A stretch of 64,000 nt of DNA from Diphasiastrum complanatum (Eukaryota; Streptophyta; Lycopodiopsida; Lycopodiales; Lycopodiaceae). The DNA lies in the NCBI GenBank assembly GCA_029204225.1, contig CM055106.1, positions 25,193,368 through 25,257,367 of the forward strand. The letters are read 5' to 3'. Positions 55,440-64,000 of this stretch are shown here, piece after piece (the first letter of the stretch is position 1; the number at the start of each line of letters is the position of its first letter). The notes below the pieces were generated by a model. It saw only the letters and a list, made by a program, of their open reading frames with translations. It did no database searches and was not told where the DNA came from. The translations under genes were made by a program, and so were the position numbers.

Positions 55440-55880
55440 AAAAATTAGCGCCTTCTTCCACACCTGGAAACAAGCAAAAAGAAGCAGATCTTCACTTTGT
55501 AAAATCAGCAAGGGTGCTGATTTTTCAACCAAATCAGAAGAATAGAAATTGCTTGTAGATGGGCGCCCCCCTGCAAAGGAGCAAATCTGAAAAATAGGGC
55601 AGCAGCGGACCAACGGAAGTAGGATAAACCTACATGGATGTGGGCAACCTAAAAGAAGCCCCGAAGAAGATAATTAATGGCGCCTTCCTGCAACCTCAAA
55701 AATCAGCAAACAACAACCTGATTTTTGGGCGCCCAAAATCCTGTTATCTTCTTTGATGTGTGGCGCCCTCCTGCAAAACGAAAAATAGTCAAAAAACGGA
55801 TCTTCACTCCCAAAAATCAGCAAAGGTGCTGAATTTTTGTGATCCCTAAGTGAAGACGATCTCTTTTGGTAGGGCGCCCT
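55440..55880 (-). repeat. Diverged GGCGCC/AAATCAGCA leader repeats
   Basis: The motif GGCGCC(C/T)TCCTGCAA and the phrase AAAATCAGCAAA recur five to six times across this stretch next to the PBS. They look like old tandem copies in the element's leader, possibly a packaging region. Confidence 0.6.
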
Positions 55881-55902
55881 AAATCAAGCATAGAAGATCC
55901 AT

Positions 55903-55915
55903 GGCTCTGATACCA
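55903..55915 (-). other. Primer-binding site of the non-autonomous element
   Basis: Plus-strand GGCTCTGATACCA is the reverse complement of TGGTATCAGAGCC, for initiator tRNA-Met. Confidence 0.94.
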
Positions 55916-56373
55916 TGTAGGAAATCAAAGTGCCAAGATCCTTCTAACATTCAATCTCCATATAGAAGAAGAAGAAGAAAAAGAGGAAGAAGAAGAAGAG
56001 GGAGAGGGTTAGGCGCCCTCAAGGAGAGAAAAAGTAGTAGCAATGCTTGAAAGGGAATGAATTACAAATGAACAAAGAGTACATATAAATAGGCCTTCCA
56101 AGGGCCTAGACTCTTCCAAACTCTAAGTTCTAAAACCTTCCAAGACCCACTACTGATTATAGGGCACCCCCAAAAGTCAAGATAGGGTCCCTTAACATAA
56201 TTAGACTTTACTTGGACCCACGAGTTACTACTGGACCAAAATTGGGTCCAACTCAACTAAAACTGACTTAACATGGTCTAAATAATAAACCTAACCCATG
56301 GTTACACAAGTCTCGACCTTTTGGGTCAAAGTAACCTACGGGAAACTAACATTATCATTTATTACTTCTAACA
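55916..56373 (-). repeat. 5' LTR of the non-autonomous element (right copy)
   Basis: 458 bp, begins TGTAGGAAATCAAAG and ends TTCTAACA on the plus strand. Includes GGCGCC near 56012 and the same TATAAATAGGCC stretch as the left copy. Confidence 0.95.
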
Positions 56374-56533
56374 GTTCCTTGTAGTTCATTGTTCATGTTC
56401 AGTCAAAAGGTGGAGAGTCTACCATTTTGGCAATTGGAAGACCTTGTTGCTCCTCACCACTCTCATTTTGTTGAGGTTTTGATGTTATTGCTATTTAATG
56501 ATTATTGGATTTTGCTAGTTTTGCACTCTTTAT

Positions 56534-56556
56534 GAGAGAGAGAGAGAGAGAGAGAG
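56534..56556 (+). repeat. (GA)n microsatellite upstream of LINE copy C
   Basis: 23 bp of GA about 30-50 bp before the first recognisable LINE sequence. Confidence 0.95.
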
Positions 56557-56589
56557 CGTAAGCTAATCACGTTCTGATTTCCAGATCAC

Positions 56590-58377
56590 GTTTTGGAATG
56601 TGGCTCCAACTATGTTTGGCCAGTTTACTTGACCACGTTATATCTAGTTTTCCTCTGACTTGGTGCACCCACATCATCCATCCAATTTACAAGAGTGGTG
56701 ACCCTACGAACCACCTTGGAAACTACCACACCATTATTATATGCCATATTGTGGCGAAACTTTATGGCACCATCCTCCAGACAACAATGAGTAGCGAGGT
56801 AGGGTAGGATAGACTACACTCATTTAGGATAGATCGGGCTTGACTATACATACCAAGAAGACTGAAATCATGATCTTTAACACTTTTGAGGGCCTATATG
56901 TGGGACAAAGTTTTACTTTAGATGGCCTTTGGAGATTGTATCCTCTTACACATATTTGGGCACACTTTTCAAACATCCTATCTTAAGCATGAGATAGGCT
57001 GCGGCAACTAGGGTGAGGAAGGGTCATGCGTCCTCGGTTAGTCTTGAGCATTTTTGTTTCATGAAATATATACGGGACACATCATGTAAGAGCAGGTTAT
57101 TTGATACTATGCTCTCACCTATTGTTTTGTATGCTATAGAGGTTTGGTGTACAAGCTTCTTGAGTCAAAGTGGGCCAATATTTCTCGTTTGTAGACTAAT
57201 ATGCTTTCAAGAATGATCTAAGCTAAGCCTTTAGTTCCACAGCCGATTATCCAAGCTGAGTTTGCAGTCAAACCTCTCCAAGTTGAGGCCATTTTCAGGA
57301 TGATTGTATTTATTCAGAAACTATTGAGTCTTCCATGGTCATGCCATCCTCGGTTGGCTCTCCTATCATCTTAGATGTTATATGACCACGGCCACCAGTT
57401 TTCGTGGTATTCCCACACTTCGCGTCTATTATGCACATATGGCATGGCTATCTTAGAGTTACCCGAGGGATTCGAGGTTTTCTTTACGGCGCCTATCTAC
57501 AGCAGACATGGCAAGGTCCTCTTGGGACTAAGCTAGATTTCTACCATTCCCACTTCCTCAAGTTGGATATTATTCGTGTACCAGTATTGCCTTGGTATCT
57601 GGGTTATGAGACATTTTCAGGGCATTCCAAGAGAGCATAGGATTTCTCAATTGTGTACATTAGAGAAGGTGGAGTTTGAGGAGCATCTTAATTTTAGGTG
57701 TCCTCTATATTGTAAGATCAGAGGACGTTATCACTGTCTGTCCATGATTCCGCAGTCACACTACACTCTCTTATTTCCTATGTGGACCCACATGAGATGT
57801 TTCTTCTACGCCAACAATACATACCAGCACGACCAGTATGGAGATATAGGCTCCCAGCCCTAGATTACCTCTTTTTCTCAAGGAGATGTTCTAGAGCAAA
57901 CATTGAGAGCGAGACACTATTTGAGGAGCAGTTTGATATCCCAACCCATGACCGATATCATGATCAAAGGCAGCGTTTTTCACTGCAATCGTGAGTTGTT
58001 CAGATACCTTGGAGACGACAACCCACTCCATCTTCAATACCATCCGCAATGTCAGGGGCATCTATCCTTTCTTATTTCAGTAGAGTTCTAACACTACCAG
58101 GACCGGTTATTTGACTTTCATATATGTACAACTCATGGCACTAACTAGTATTTCATTGTATCATGGTATCATTTACAGTATCTGCTCATTTATGCAAAGA
58201 GCTCTTTTAGTTTCATTTGGAGTTCATTGAGCTCTTTTAGAGCTCATTTAGATGATCAAAGGTTAGTTTTCATTTTGAGTTTTGTTTTTTAGAGACATGT
58301 TTTGACGCTCCTACATATACTATCACACTTGACATGTACTATTTGGTCTTATATGCTTTTAGCATTCATGGACAATA

Positions 58378-58380
<3 letters not shown>
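56590..58380 (+). mobile_element. LINE copy C, heavily decayed
   Basis: Recognisable parts in order: RT finger region (HIIHPIYKSGDPTNHLGNYH, 56660-56740), a gap where the RT catalytic centre should be, the thumb/C-terminal region (IQAEFAVKPLQVEAIFRM, 57250-57305), and the zinc region remnant (EFEEHLNFRCPLYCKIRGRY, about 57670-57730). Stops in every frame. The 3' end (CTTGACATGTACTATTTGG, 58326) resembles that of copy A at 60360 and runs into a CT tract. Confidence 0.88.

Positions 58381-58427
<47 letters not shown>
58381..58427 (+). repeat. (CT)n microsatellite between LINE copies C and A
   Basis: 47 bp of CT joining the 3' end of copy C to the truncated 5' end of copy A. Confidence 0.98.
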
Positions 58428-58432
<5 letters not shown>

Positions 58433-60414
58433 TGAGGAGCTAGGGCCAAGAGAGAGCGTGTATACTGCTACTTTGTGGATTTCCGCAAAGCCTTTGATTC
58501 TGTGCCTAGCCATTTATTGATACAAAGGCTTCGAGATCGTGGTTTTCAAGAGGATATCATACGAACTGTACATGCGAGTTATTGGACGGATCAGAGTATC
58601 AGGGGTGGTATCACCAGAGGTGGATAGTACGATTGGGGTTAAGCAGGGATGTCCACTTTCACCTACATTTTTTGGTTTATACACAGATGAACTTGAGCAG
58701 GTTATACAGAGTTCTGGAGGGGAGGGATGTACATCGGGTGACCTCATTATTGCTATCCTGTTATATGCGGATGATGTGGTCTTACTTTCGAGGACGAGGG
58801 AGGGCCTACAGCGGCATCTGGATGCACTTCATTCTTTTTGTATCCAGTGGGGCCTGTCAGTGAACATTGCCAAGACCAAGGTTATGGTGTTTAACACCTC
58901 CAGATCCTTCATGATACGGCAGGAGCTTCTATGGGATGGTCATCCACTTGAGGTGGTTGACTCCTATACATATCTGGGTGTTGTTTTCTCTGGTCCCACT
59001 TTCAGTATGAGACAGGCAGCGGTTTCTCGGTTACGAAAGGGCTATTCTTCATTGGTAGATCTGGAGAAATTGTGTTTCAGATCACACATTAGGGATGCGG
59101 CTAGTAAGTGCCGACTTTTTGACACTATGGTAGTCCCCTCGGCCTTGTACGCAGCAGAGACATGGAGTACTAGCTTGACGGCCACTGAGTGGGCACACAT
59201 CTCACGACTCCGGATCCATATGCTATCTCGGATGATACGTGCAAAGCCCTCTATACCACATCATATTATACTGGCAGAGTTTGTTGTCCCCCCCATTCAA
59301 ATTGAGGCCCTGTTTCACATTGTCACATTCACACAGCGACTAGAGGATCTCCAGGGTGGAGACACGCACTATGCTACAGCAGCTTTGTCATCATCCCGAC
59401 ACTTACAATCTGAGGGACACTCCTCATGGTATTCCCAGGCTCGCCGTCTCCTTTCTACATTGGGTATTCAGATTACTGACTTACCTGCTGGCACTCCTCA
59501 GTATATTTGTGGCCATTTGTACAGAGCGTATCTTCAGAACACATGGCAAGGTCCACTGAGGACGAAGACTGAGTTTTATCATACACATTTTCTATCTCGG
59601 GATCCGGCTGGGTGTCCTATAGTACCTGAATATTTGATGGAGAGTATCTCACATAGACTACGGATTGTGATGGGTCAGTTCCGGGTTTCCTCACACCAGC
59701 TAGCCATTGAGACTGGCAGATATAGTAGCACACCGCGAGAGGCTCGGATCTGTGGTATGTGTGATACACACGAGGTAGAGGATGAGTTCCATTTTCTCTT
59801 CAGATGTCCGGCTTATTATGAGATCCGTGGGAGATATTACTGCTTGTTCCGAGATCACCCAGCCACACTCTCTACCTTGATATCATATGAGGATCCCAGA
59901 TGTGTTGCACTGATGATTCGGGAGATGTCAGATTTGAGGACGGTGAGACTAGACACGGACACCCTCCCCTTGTTACAGCTGAGCATCAGGGAGTGCTTAT
60001 CTCGTCGGAGACAGAGACAGAAGAGCAGAGATTCTGATGGAGAGGCTGAGATTCCAGATGCTTCCATACATAGACGACAGAGACAGTGTAAACGCCCAGA
60101 GAGACGACCAGCCAATAGGCCACAGCCCACAGCTCCACGGCAGCATAGACGACACTGACAGTTCACTCAAAGACAAAGATCTACAGCCCACCGTCCAGTG
60201 ACAGTTTCACAGCATACTATACACCATTAAATTACCACTGGAGGGACATCTACTTTATCATGATTGATGGACTGTGACTTTGCTAGCCATCTTCTGGCTT
60301 TTTTTTTAGTAGTTATTGTTTCGATAGATGTTTGAGCTTTTACGCTCCTATTGTGCATACTTGACATGTACCTTTTATTAGTCTTATATACCTTAGGGTA
60401 TTTCTTTCTTTCTT

Positions 60415-60419
<5 letters not shown>
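58428..60419 (+). mobile_element. LINE copy A, 5'-truncated non-LTR retrotransposon
   Basis: Begins directly after (CT)n inside the RT palm, with a VDFRKAFDSVPSHLL block at about 58478-58523, and continues to a 3' end with (TTTC)n and then (CT)n. Contains the 539-residue frame described next. The first domains (endonuclease, RT fingers) are absent. Confidence 0.93.
58539..60158 (+). pseudogene. LINE ORF2, RT palm to C-terminal zinc region
   Basis: 539 residues. The RT blocks are STIGVKQGCPLSPTFFGLYT, the catalytic box AILLYADDVVLLSRT (about residues 72-86), NIAKTKVMVF and YTYLGVVFSG. The thumb and a long C-terminal region follow (SRMIRAKPSIPHHIILAEFV, GQFRVSSHQLAIETGRY), then the zinc motif CX2CX9HX4C (CGMCDTHEVEDEFHFLFRC, about residues 405-425). 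The tail is very basic (RRQRQKSRDSDGE, then RRPANRPQPTAPRQHRRH), suited to binding RNA. A frameshift near 58560 separates it from the upstream VDFRKAFDSV block, so it is 5'-truncated and frameshifted. It acts by target-primed reverse transcription in intact relatives. Confidence 0.93.

Positions 60420-60467
<48 letters not shown>
60401..60467 (+). repeat. (TTTC)n then (CT)n between LINE copies A and B
   Basis: About five TTTC units (60401-60420) merge into 48 bp of CT. Copy A ends on one side and copy B begins on the other. Confidence 0.98.
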
Positions 60468-60470
<3 letters not shown>

Positions 60471-61210
60471 GAACATTGGTAAGACTTAGGTCATGGTGTT
60501 CAACGCCAATCGGCAGCATATGAGAGACACGATGTTCTACTATGATGGGCAGCTACAGGAGATAGTAGCCTCGTATCGGTCAACTTAGGGTCTCTTCTCA
60601 TCAGCTTGCTATTGAGACAGGCAGATACACACACACACCTCGGCCACTACGGATTTGTCAGTGTTGCTCTTTACAGGAGCTTGAGGATGAGTTCCACTTC
60701 ATTTTCAAATGTCCAGCCTACTATGAGATCAGAGGCAGATACCATTGCTTATACAGAGATACTTCACTTACACTTGGTTCTTTCCTTGCTTACTCAGATG
60801 CGAGATGTGTTGGTTTGCTTCTACGAGAGATGTTTACTCTGAGCATTTCTCTTTGACACATTACGCGCATTTTCCAGAAGAGAGATAGAGATGAGACTTC
60901 TGATAGTGAGATAGACATTCCAGTATGACGGCCGAAGCTCCAGCGTCCTCCTCGCTCCTCCGGACCCAGGGCTCTTCACCAGAGGCCAGCACCTACTTCT
61001 CATCATATCACACAGTTTTTTGTGTCCATTTAGCTTGTTATCTTTAAGCTTTGATTTTCTTAATGTTTTTTTTTTCTATCTGGTTTAGCTTATAGGAATA
61101 AGTCCTACGTGGACAATGCTCCTTTTGATGTACTTTTTATTTCTCTTATGTGCCCACGGGCACTTGATAGACATTAATATGATTCTAATTCTAATTCTAA
61201 TTCTAATCCT

Positions 61211-61213
<3 letters not shown>
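60468..61213 (+). mobile_element. LINE copy B, 5'-truncated and internally deleted
   Basis: Starts in the NIAKTKVMVFN block (here GTGAACATTGGTAAGACTTAG, with a stop), runs to about 60585, then skips several hundred bases to the SSHQLAIET region. Zinc region remnants and the C-terminal tail (FQKRDRDETSDSEIDIPV) match copy D more than copy A. The 3' end is (ATTCTA)n followed by (CT)n. Confidence 0.9.

Positions 61214-61296
<83 letters not shown>
61214..61296 (+). repeat. (CT)n followed by (CA)n
   Basis: 53 bp of CT then 30 bp of CA, at the 3' end of LINE copy B. Confidence 0.98.
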
Positions 61297-61300
<4 letters not shown>

Positions 61301-61390
61301 CTCACCTAAGTAATATTGGGCTACTCAAGTTGGGAATGATGAACTTGTGTAGCTGGGATAAGACCTACACAAAAAATCAAAGCACCACAT

Positions 61391-61783
61391 GAAACTAGAA
61401 TCTTTAGCATGCAATGCACTATTCACATAAAAAAATAACTTTCAATAAATTGTGTGAAAAAGCAAATCGTGAAATAAATTCTCAAACCGAAATGTTAAAA
61501 CCCAAATTTTATATACAAACTAATTGACATTGGCGCCTTTCTTATTTTTCTATTCTAAAGTGAAACTTGAAAACAACGAGAGCTTTTGAAACTAGAATCT
61601 TTAGCATGCAATGCACTATTCACATAAAAAAATAATTTTCAATAGATTGTGTGAAAAAGAAAATGGTAAAACAAATTCTCAAACCAAAATGTTAAAACCA
61701 AAATTTTATATACACACTAATTGACATTGTCGCCTTTCTTATTTTTCTATTCTGAGGTGAAACCTAAAAACAATAGGAGTTTT
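61391..61783 (+). repeat. 197-bp tandem duplication
   Basis: The block starting GAAACTAGAATCTTTAGCAT at 61391 recurs at 61588. The two copies are about 90% alike by eye, including the shared TTGACATTG[GT]CGCCTTTC segment. Non-coding. Confidence 0.95.
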
Positions 61784-62258
61784 TGATACTTGAATAGCAA
61801 GAAAGGTTTGAAGACTTTCATACTCGTATGCTCATAAGTCGTCCAAACTTTGAAAGGACTACTTTTACTTAGAGCACGTAGTTGGTTAATAGATCAACTA
61901 ATTACTTGTGGGTAGGCTAGAGAGAACTATTCAAACGTAACATCTTATGAACACTATGAAGCAAATAATTGTATAAGCATGAACACTTTTCCATTTCTTA
62001 ACAACATACCTTCCTTAATGGTGTATGTAAGATAAGTACTCGTGTGTGCTTCTAAGAAAGCAACCAAAATGAAGTTGACTACCCCATTTGGTCGACTATC
62101 TTGCATGCGTCAAGCCACACACACTAACAATGTGGGTCCTCAACTTTCTTAATCTCCTTCATAAGACCGTTGTCAACCATAGTAAAGCGCATTTGATACA
62201 ATTTCCACGATAGTGCATCAATGACCACATATTCTTTGCCCATTCAAAAGCAAATTTC
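61784..62258. other. No gene recognised
   Basis: Mostly non-coding. The part from about 62050 may still belong to the decayed Ty3 fragment to its right, but no domain is visible. Confidence 0.5.
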
Positions 62259-62757
62259 CTACCAAGCTCGGCGGCCCGTCAAATCTAGGTGAGTGCCAAA
62301 ATACTTTAAATTATGATGATCTGTGTACACAAAACTCAGCATCATACAAATAATGTTGCCACACCTCGAGCGCATGTATGATCGCATACAACTGCTGCTT
62401 ATGTGTGATTGTTTACTTTCAAAGGCTATTGATCTACTTTCTTGGCTCAACACAACACCTACGGCAATGCCACTTGCCTGCATCTCTAAATCAAGCAATT
62501 TATGGGTATCAACAACTTGAGGAGTAGAGTCATGACCACCGCCTCCTACTTCAAGGCCTCAAAATTATGCCGAATTTCAACATCACATCGTACCACACGT
62601 TATTATTTTGTAACTGGTCTGTTAGAAGAGCAACTACCCAAGAATGGTTCTTCACAAATCGTTGGTAGAACTTACAAAAGTCTAGGAATGACTGAAGCTG
62701 GCGTATATCTACCAACCTTGGCCACTTCCTGAGGAGGGAGACAGTGTTAGGATCCAA
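62259..62757 (-). pseudogene. Ty3/gypsy RT end and RNase H fragment
   Basis: Reading down: LDPNTVSLLRKWPRLVDIRQ, LQSFLDFCKFYQRFVKNHSW and LTDQLQNNNVW (RT thumb, 62757-62560), then after a frame change LDLEMQASGIAVGVVLSQES and VYTDHHNLKYF (RNase H, 62500-62300). Both blocks are in the right order. The normally acidic TDAS block reads LEMQAS, so the first RNase H Asp is lost. Nothing else of the element is visible. Confidence 0.88.
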
Positions 62758-64000
62758 TCATGGATCCAACACATTACGATGAGAGCGGTAGCTCCAGAGG
62801 TCATAGGACCAGTTTAAGACGGTCGGTGAGGCCAGTCGTGTCTAGGTGTGTTACCAGGTGTACTTGCACGTGACAAGTTGCCTATAAGTTTGGTAGAGCC
62901 GACATACAACTGCCCAAATCAACCCGTAATTTGGCGGGCAGTGACTAGGGTTAGCCTAAATATGACCGGTGTGGTCTTATAGCCACGTCTACAGTGAGCA
63001 TGGGGGTGGCAAGGCATTTAGACTTGGTAGGCCAAGTGGACTAATCACCCACATGAGCGCCAAGTGCCCTCGGAACAGAATAGCAAGCAGTGGGCTTAAA
63101 GGCTTGCCTAGGGATGGGAGGAGAGTGCTTCTACACATACCCAACCTACGTTTGTTAAAATAGACCTTTCTCATGGTTTATTATTTCGATGGTCAAGATC
63201 GTTCCAAAATCATCCTACAGTCGGGATCAATGGCTTCCTTCACAAGTCACATCATAGATATCCTTTCACAACCTTATCTTTCCATGGAAAGGGAAAAACC
63301 GTTGGCTATATAAGGGTGGCTAATTTCAGTGTCACCATCACTCCTCATCTTCCTCTTTCTCTTCTCTTTACCATGTGATTATTGGCAGAAGAAGCCTGCT
63401 TCTCCAGCGCCCGGACAGCGATTCAATACTGCAAAGGTGAGTAGTTCGTTGCTACTTTAACATAGCATAATGATGCATGCTTCTTTTCAATACTAAGACT
63501 CGTGATGAACACACTTTTTTTCAGCAGTTCCTAGCAAGTATTTTGTTGCTTACTAGCTTTAAAGTTTGGTGATCCATCAGCACTGAAGCGCGACCTCAGT
63601 ATGGCTATGAAATCACGTTTTTGGCACGTTTCAGTAGGCCGCTGGCTGCTGGAATTTATTTCCAGATAATTGTATACTGTGAATCGCTGATGCAGCAATG
63701 ATAGGATGCTTCGAAACAAGCATGTCTTGTATTAGACTTGTATAGATTGTATAAGGACAGGCTTTACAGCATACATAACCTTTTCTGTGAGCACCTTCAG
63801 CGATGAAGTGTCTCTTTGGTAATGCGTTGAAGCGCTACATGTAACCACACTTATCTACACAGCATTCAATAGAAGTCCATCGCTGATGGGACAGCAATGG
63901 ACATGCATTTATTGCCAACATAACTTGCAGTTTTTTCAGTTTTCTTTCCATATTGCAACTAAATGTAATATTGTCTTCATAGTTGATCTGTTGCTCTACC
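62758..64000. other. No gene recognised; promoter-like or LTR-like stretch
   Basis: No open frame is recognisable. A good TATA box in GGCTATATAAGGGTGGC lies at 63304-63320, followed by a pyrimidine-rich start region, and ACTGCAAAGGTGAGTAG near 63428 looks like a splice donor. This could be the promoter and first non-coding exon of a gene beyond the window, or a solo LTR. Confidence 0.35.

Larger units (their letters stand above)
53270..56373 (-). mobile_element. Non-autonomous LTR retrotransposon (LARD-like), minus orientation
   Basis: LTRs at 53270-53724 and 55916-56373 are almost identical. On the minus strand the 5' LTR is the right one: its PBS (TGGTATCAGAGCC, reverse complement of 55903-55915) lies inside, and a polypurine AAGGAGGG sits next to the left LTR (53725-53732). 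The flanks GTTCA (53265-53269) and GTTCC (56374-56378) are a probable 5-bp target duplication with one change. The 2.2-kb interior holds a gag fragment and an unknown frame but no protease, integrase or RT, so it depends on a copia partner. Confidence 0.93.

Noticed and set aside
62730-62760. GAGGAGGGAGACAG followed by TGTTAGGATCC as polypurine tract plus plus-strand LTR start
   Set aside because: The same bases read on the minus strand as the conserved Ty3 RT block LDPNTVSLLRKW, so the purine run is coding-derived.
1-64000. CRISPR arrays, operons, tRNA or rRNA genes
   Set aside because: No spaced direct repeats of CRISPR type, no tRNA cloverleaf and no rRNA sequence were noticed. Direct repeats seen are LTRs, tandem duplications or microsatellites.

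Overview
The window is plant nuclear DNA, most likely from a seed-free vascular plant such as a fern. This rests on an intronless PLS-type pentatricopeptide-repeat (PPR) gene with near-identical MYGKCG-type repeats, a spliced nucleolar gene with TE-filled introns, plant-type Ty1/copia and Ty3 chromovirus elements primed by initiator tRNA-Met, and many long (CT)n tracts. The species call is inference. I see no bacterial features, CRISPR array, rRNA or tRNA.

Only two cellular genes are well supported. At 3097-5448 (+) is an intact PPR protein with a probable organelle transit peptide and an E domain that ends in a degenerate E+/DYW-like tail. On the minus strand, six phase-consistent exons between 30712 and 26172 encode the C-terminal 363 residues of a NOC4-like (nucleolar complex protein 4) ribosome-biogenesis factor. 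Its 5' exons were not found. Upstream on the same strand (31270-32032) lie remnants of a SNF2 helicase resembling the plant CLSY/DRD1 group.

The rest is mostly transposable elements. 1-2140: decayed copia. 10640-13550 (-), 15566-18301 (+) and 20125-23930 (-): three copies of one copia lineage, with a decayed Ty3 fragment (13560-15565) between the first two and a 1.46-kb inverted repeat (18311-19775) between the second and third. 32993-46480: a three-level nest. A 5'-truncated LINE is split by a 12-kb chromovirus A (33959-45970, target duplication ATGTG), which is split by chromovirus B (35413-41096, target duplication GTACA). 47026-50015: a copia element whose protease/integrase half is inverted relative to its RT half. 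53270-56373 (-): a young-looking non-autonomous LTR element. 56590-61214: three LINE fragments head to tail, separated by (CT)n tracts. 62259-62757 (-): a Ty3 fragment.

The most unusual pattern is the LINE family. In every copy with clear ends, the truncated 5' end abuts a (CT)n tract and the 3' end runs into another, so fragments are chained through microsatellites. Other points of interest are a NOC4 splice donor that runs straight into a (GA)n tract, the inverted copia half, the large hairpin-forming repeat rich in CATGCA motifs, and an unrecognised sequence unit found at both 10.4 kb and 52.3 kb.
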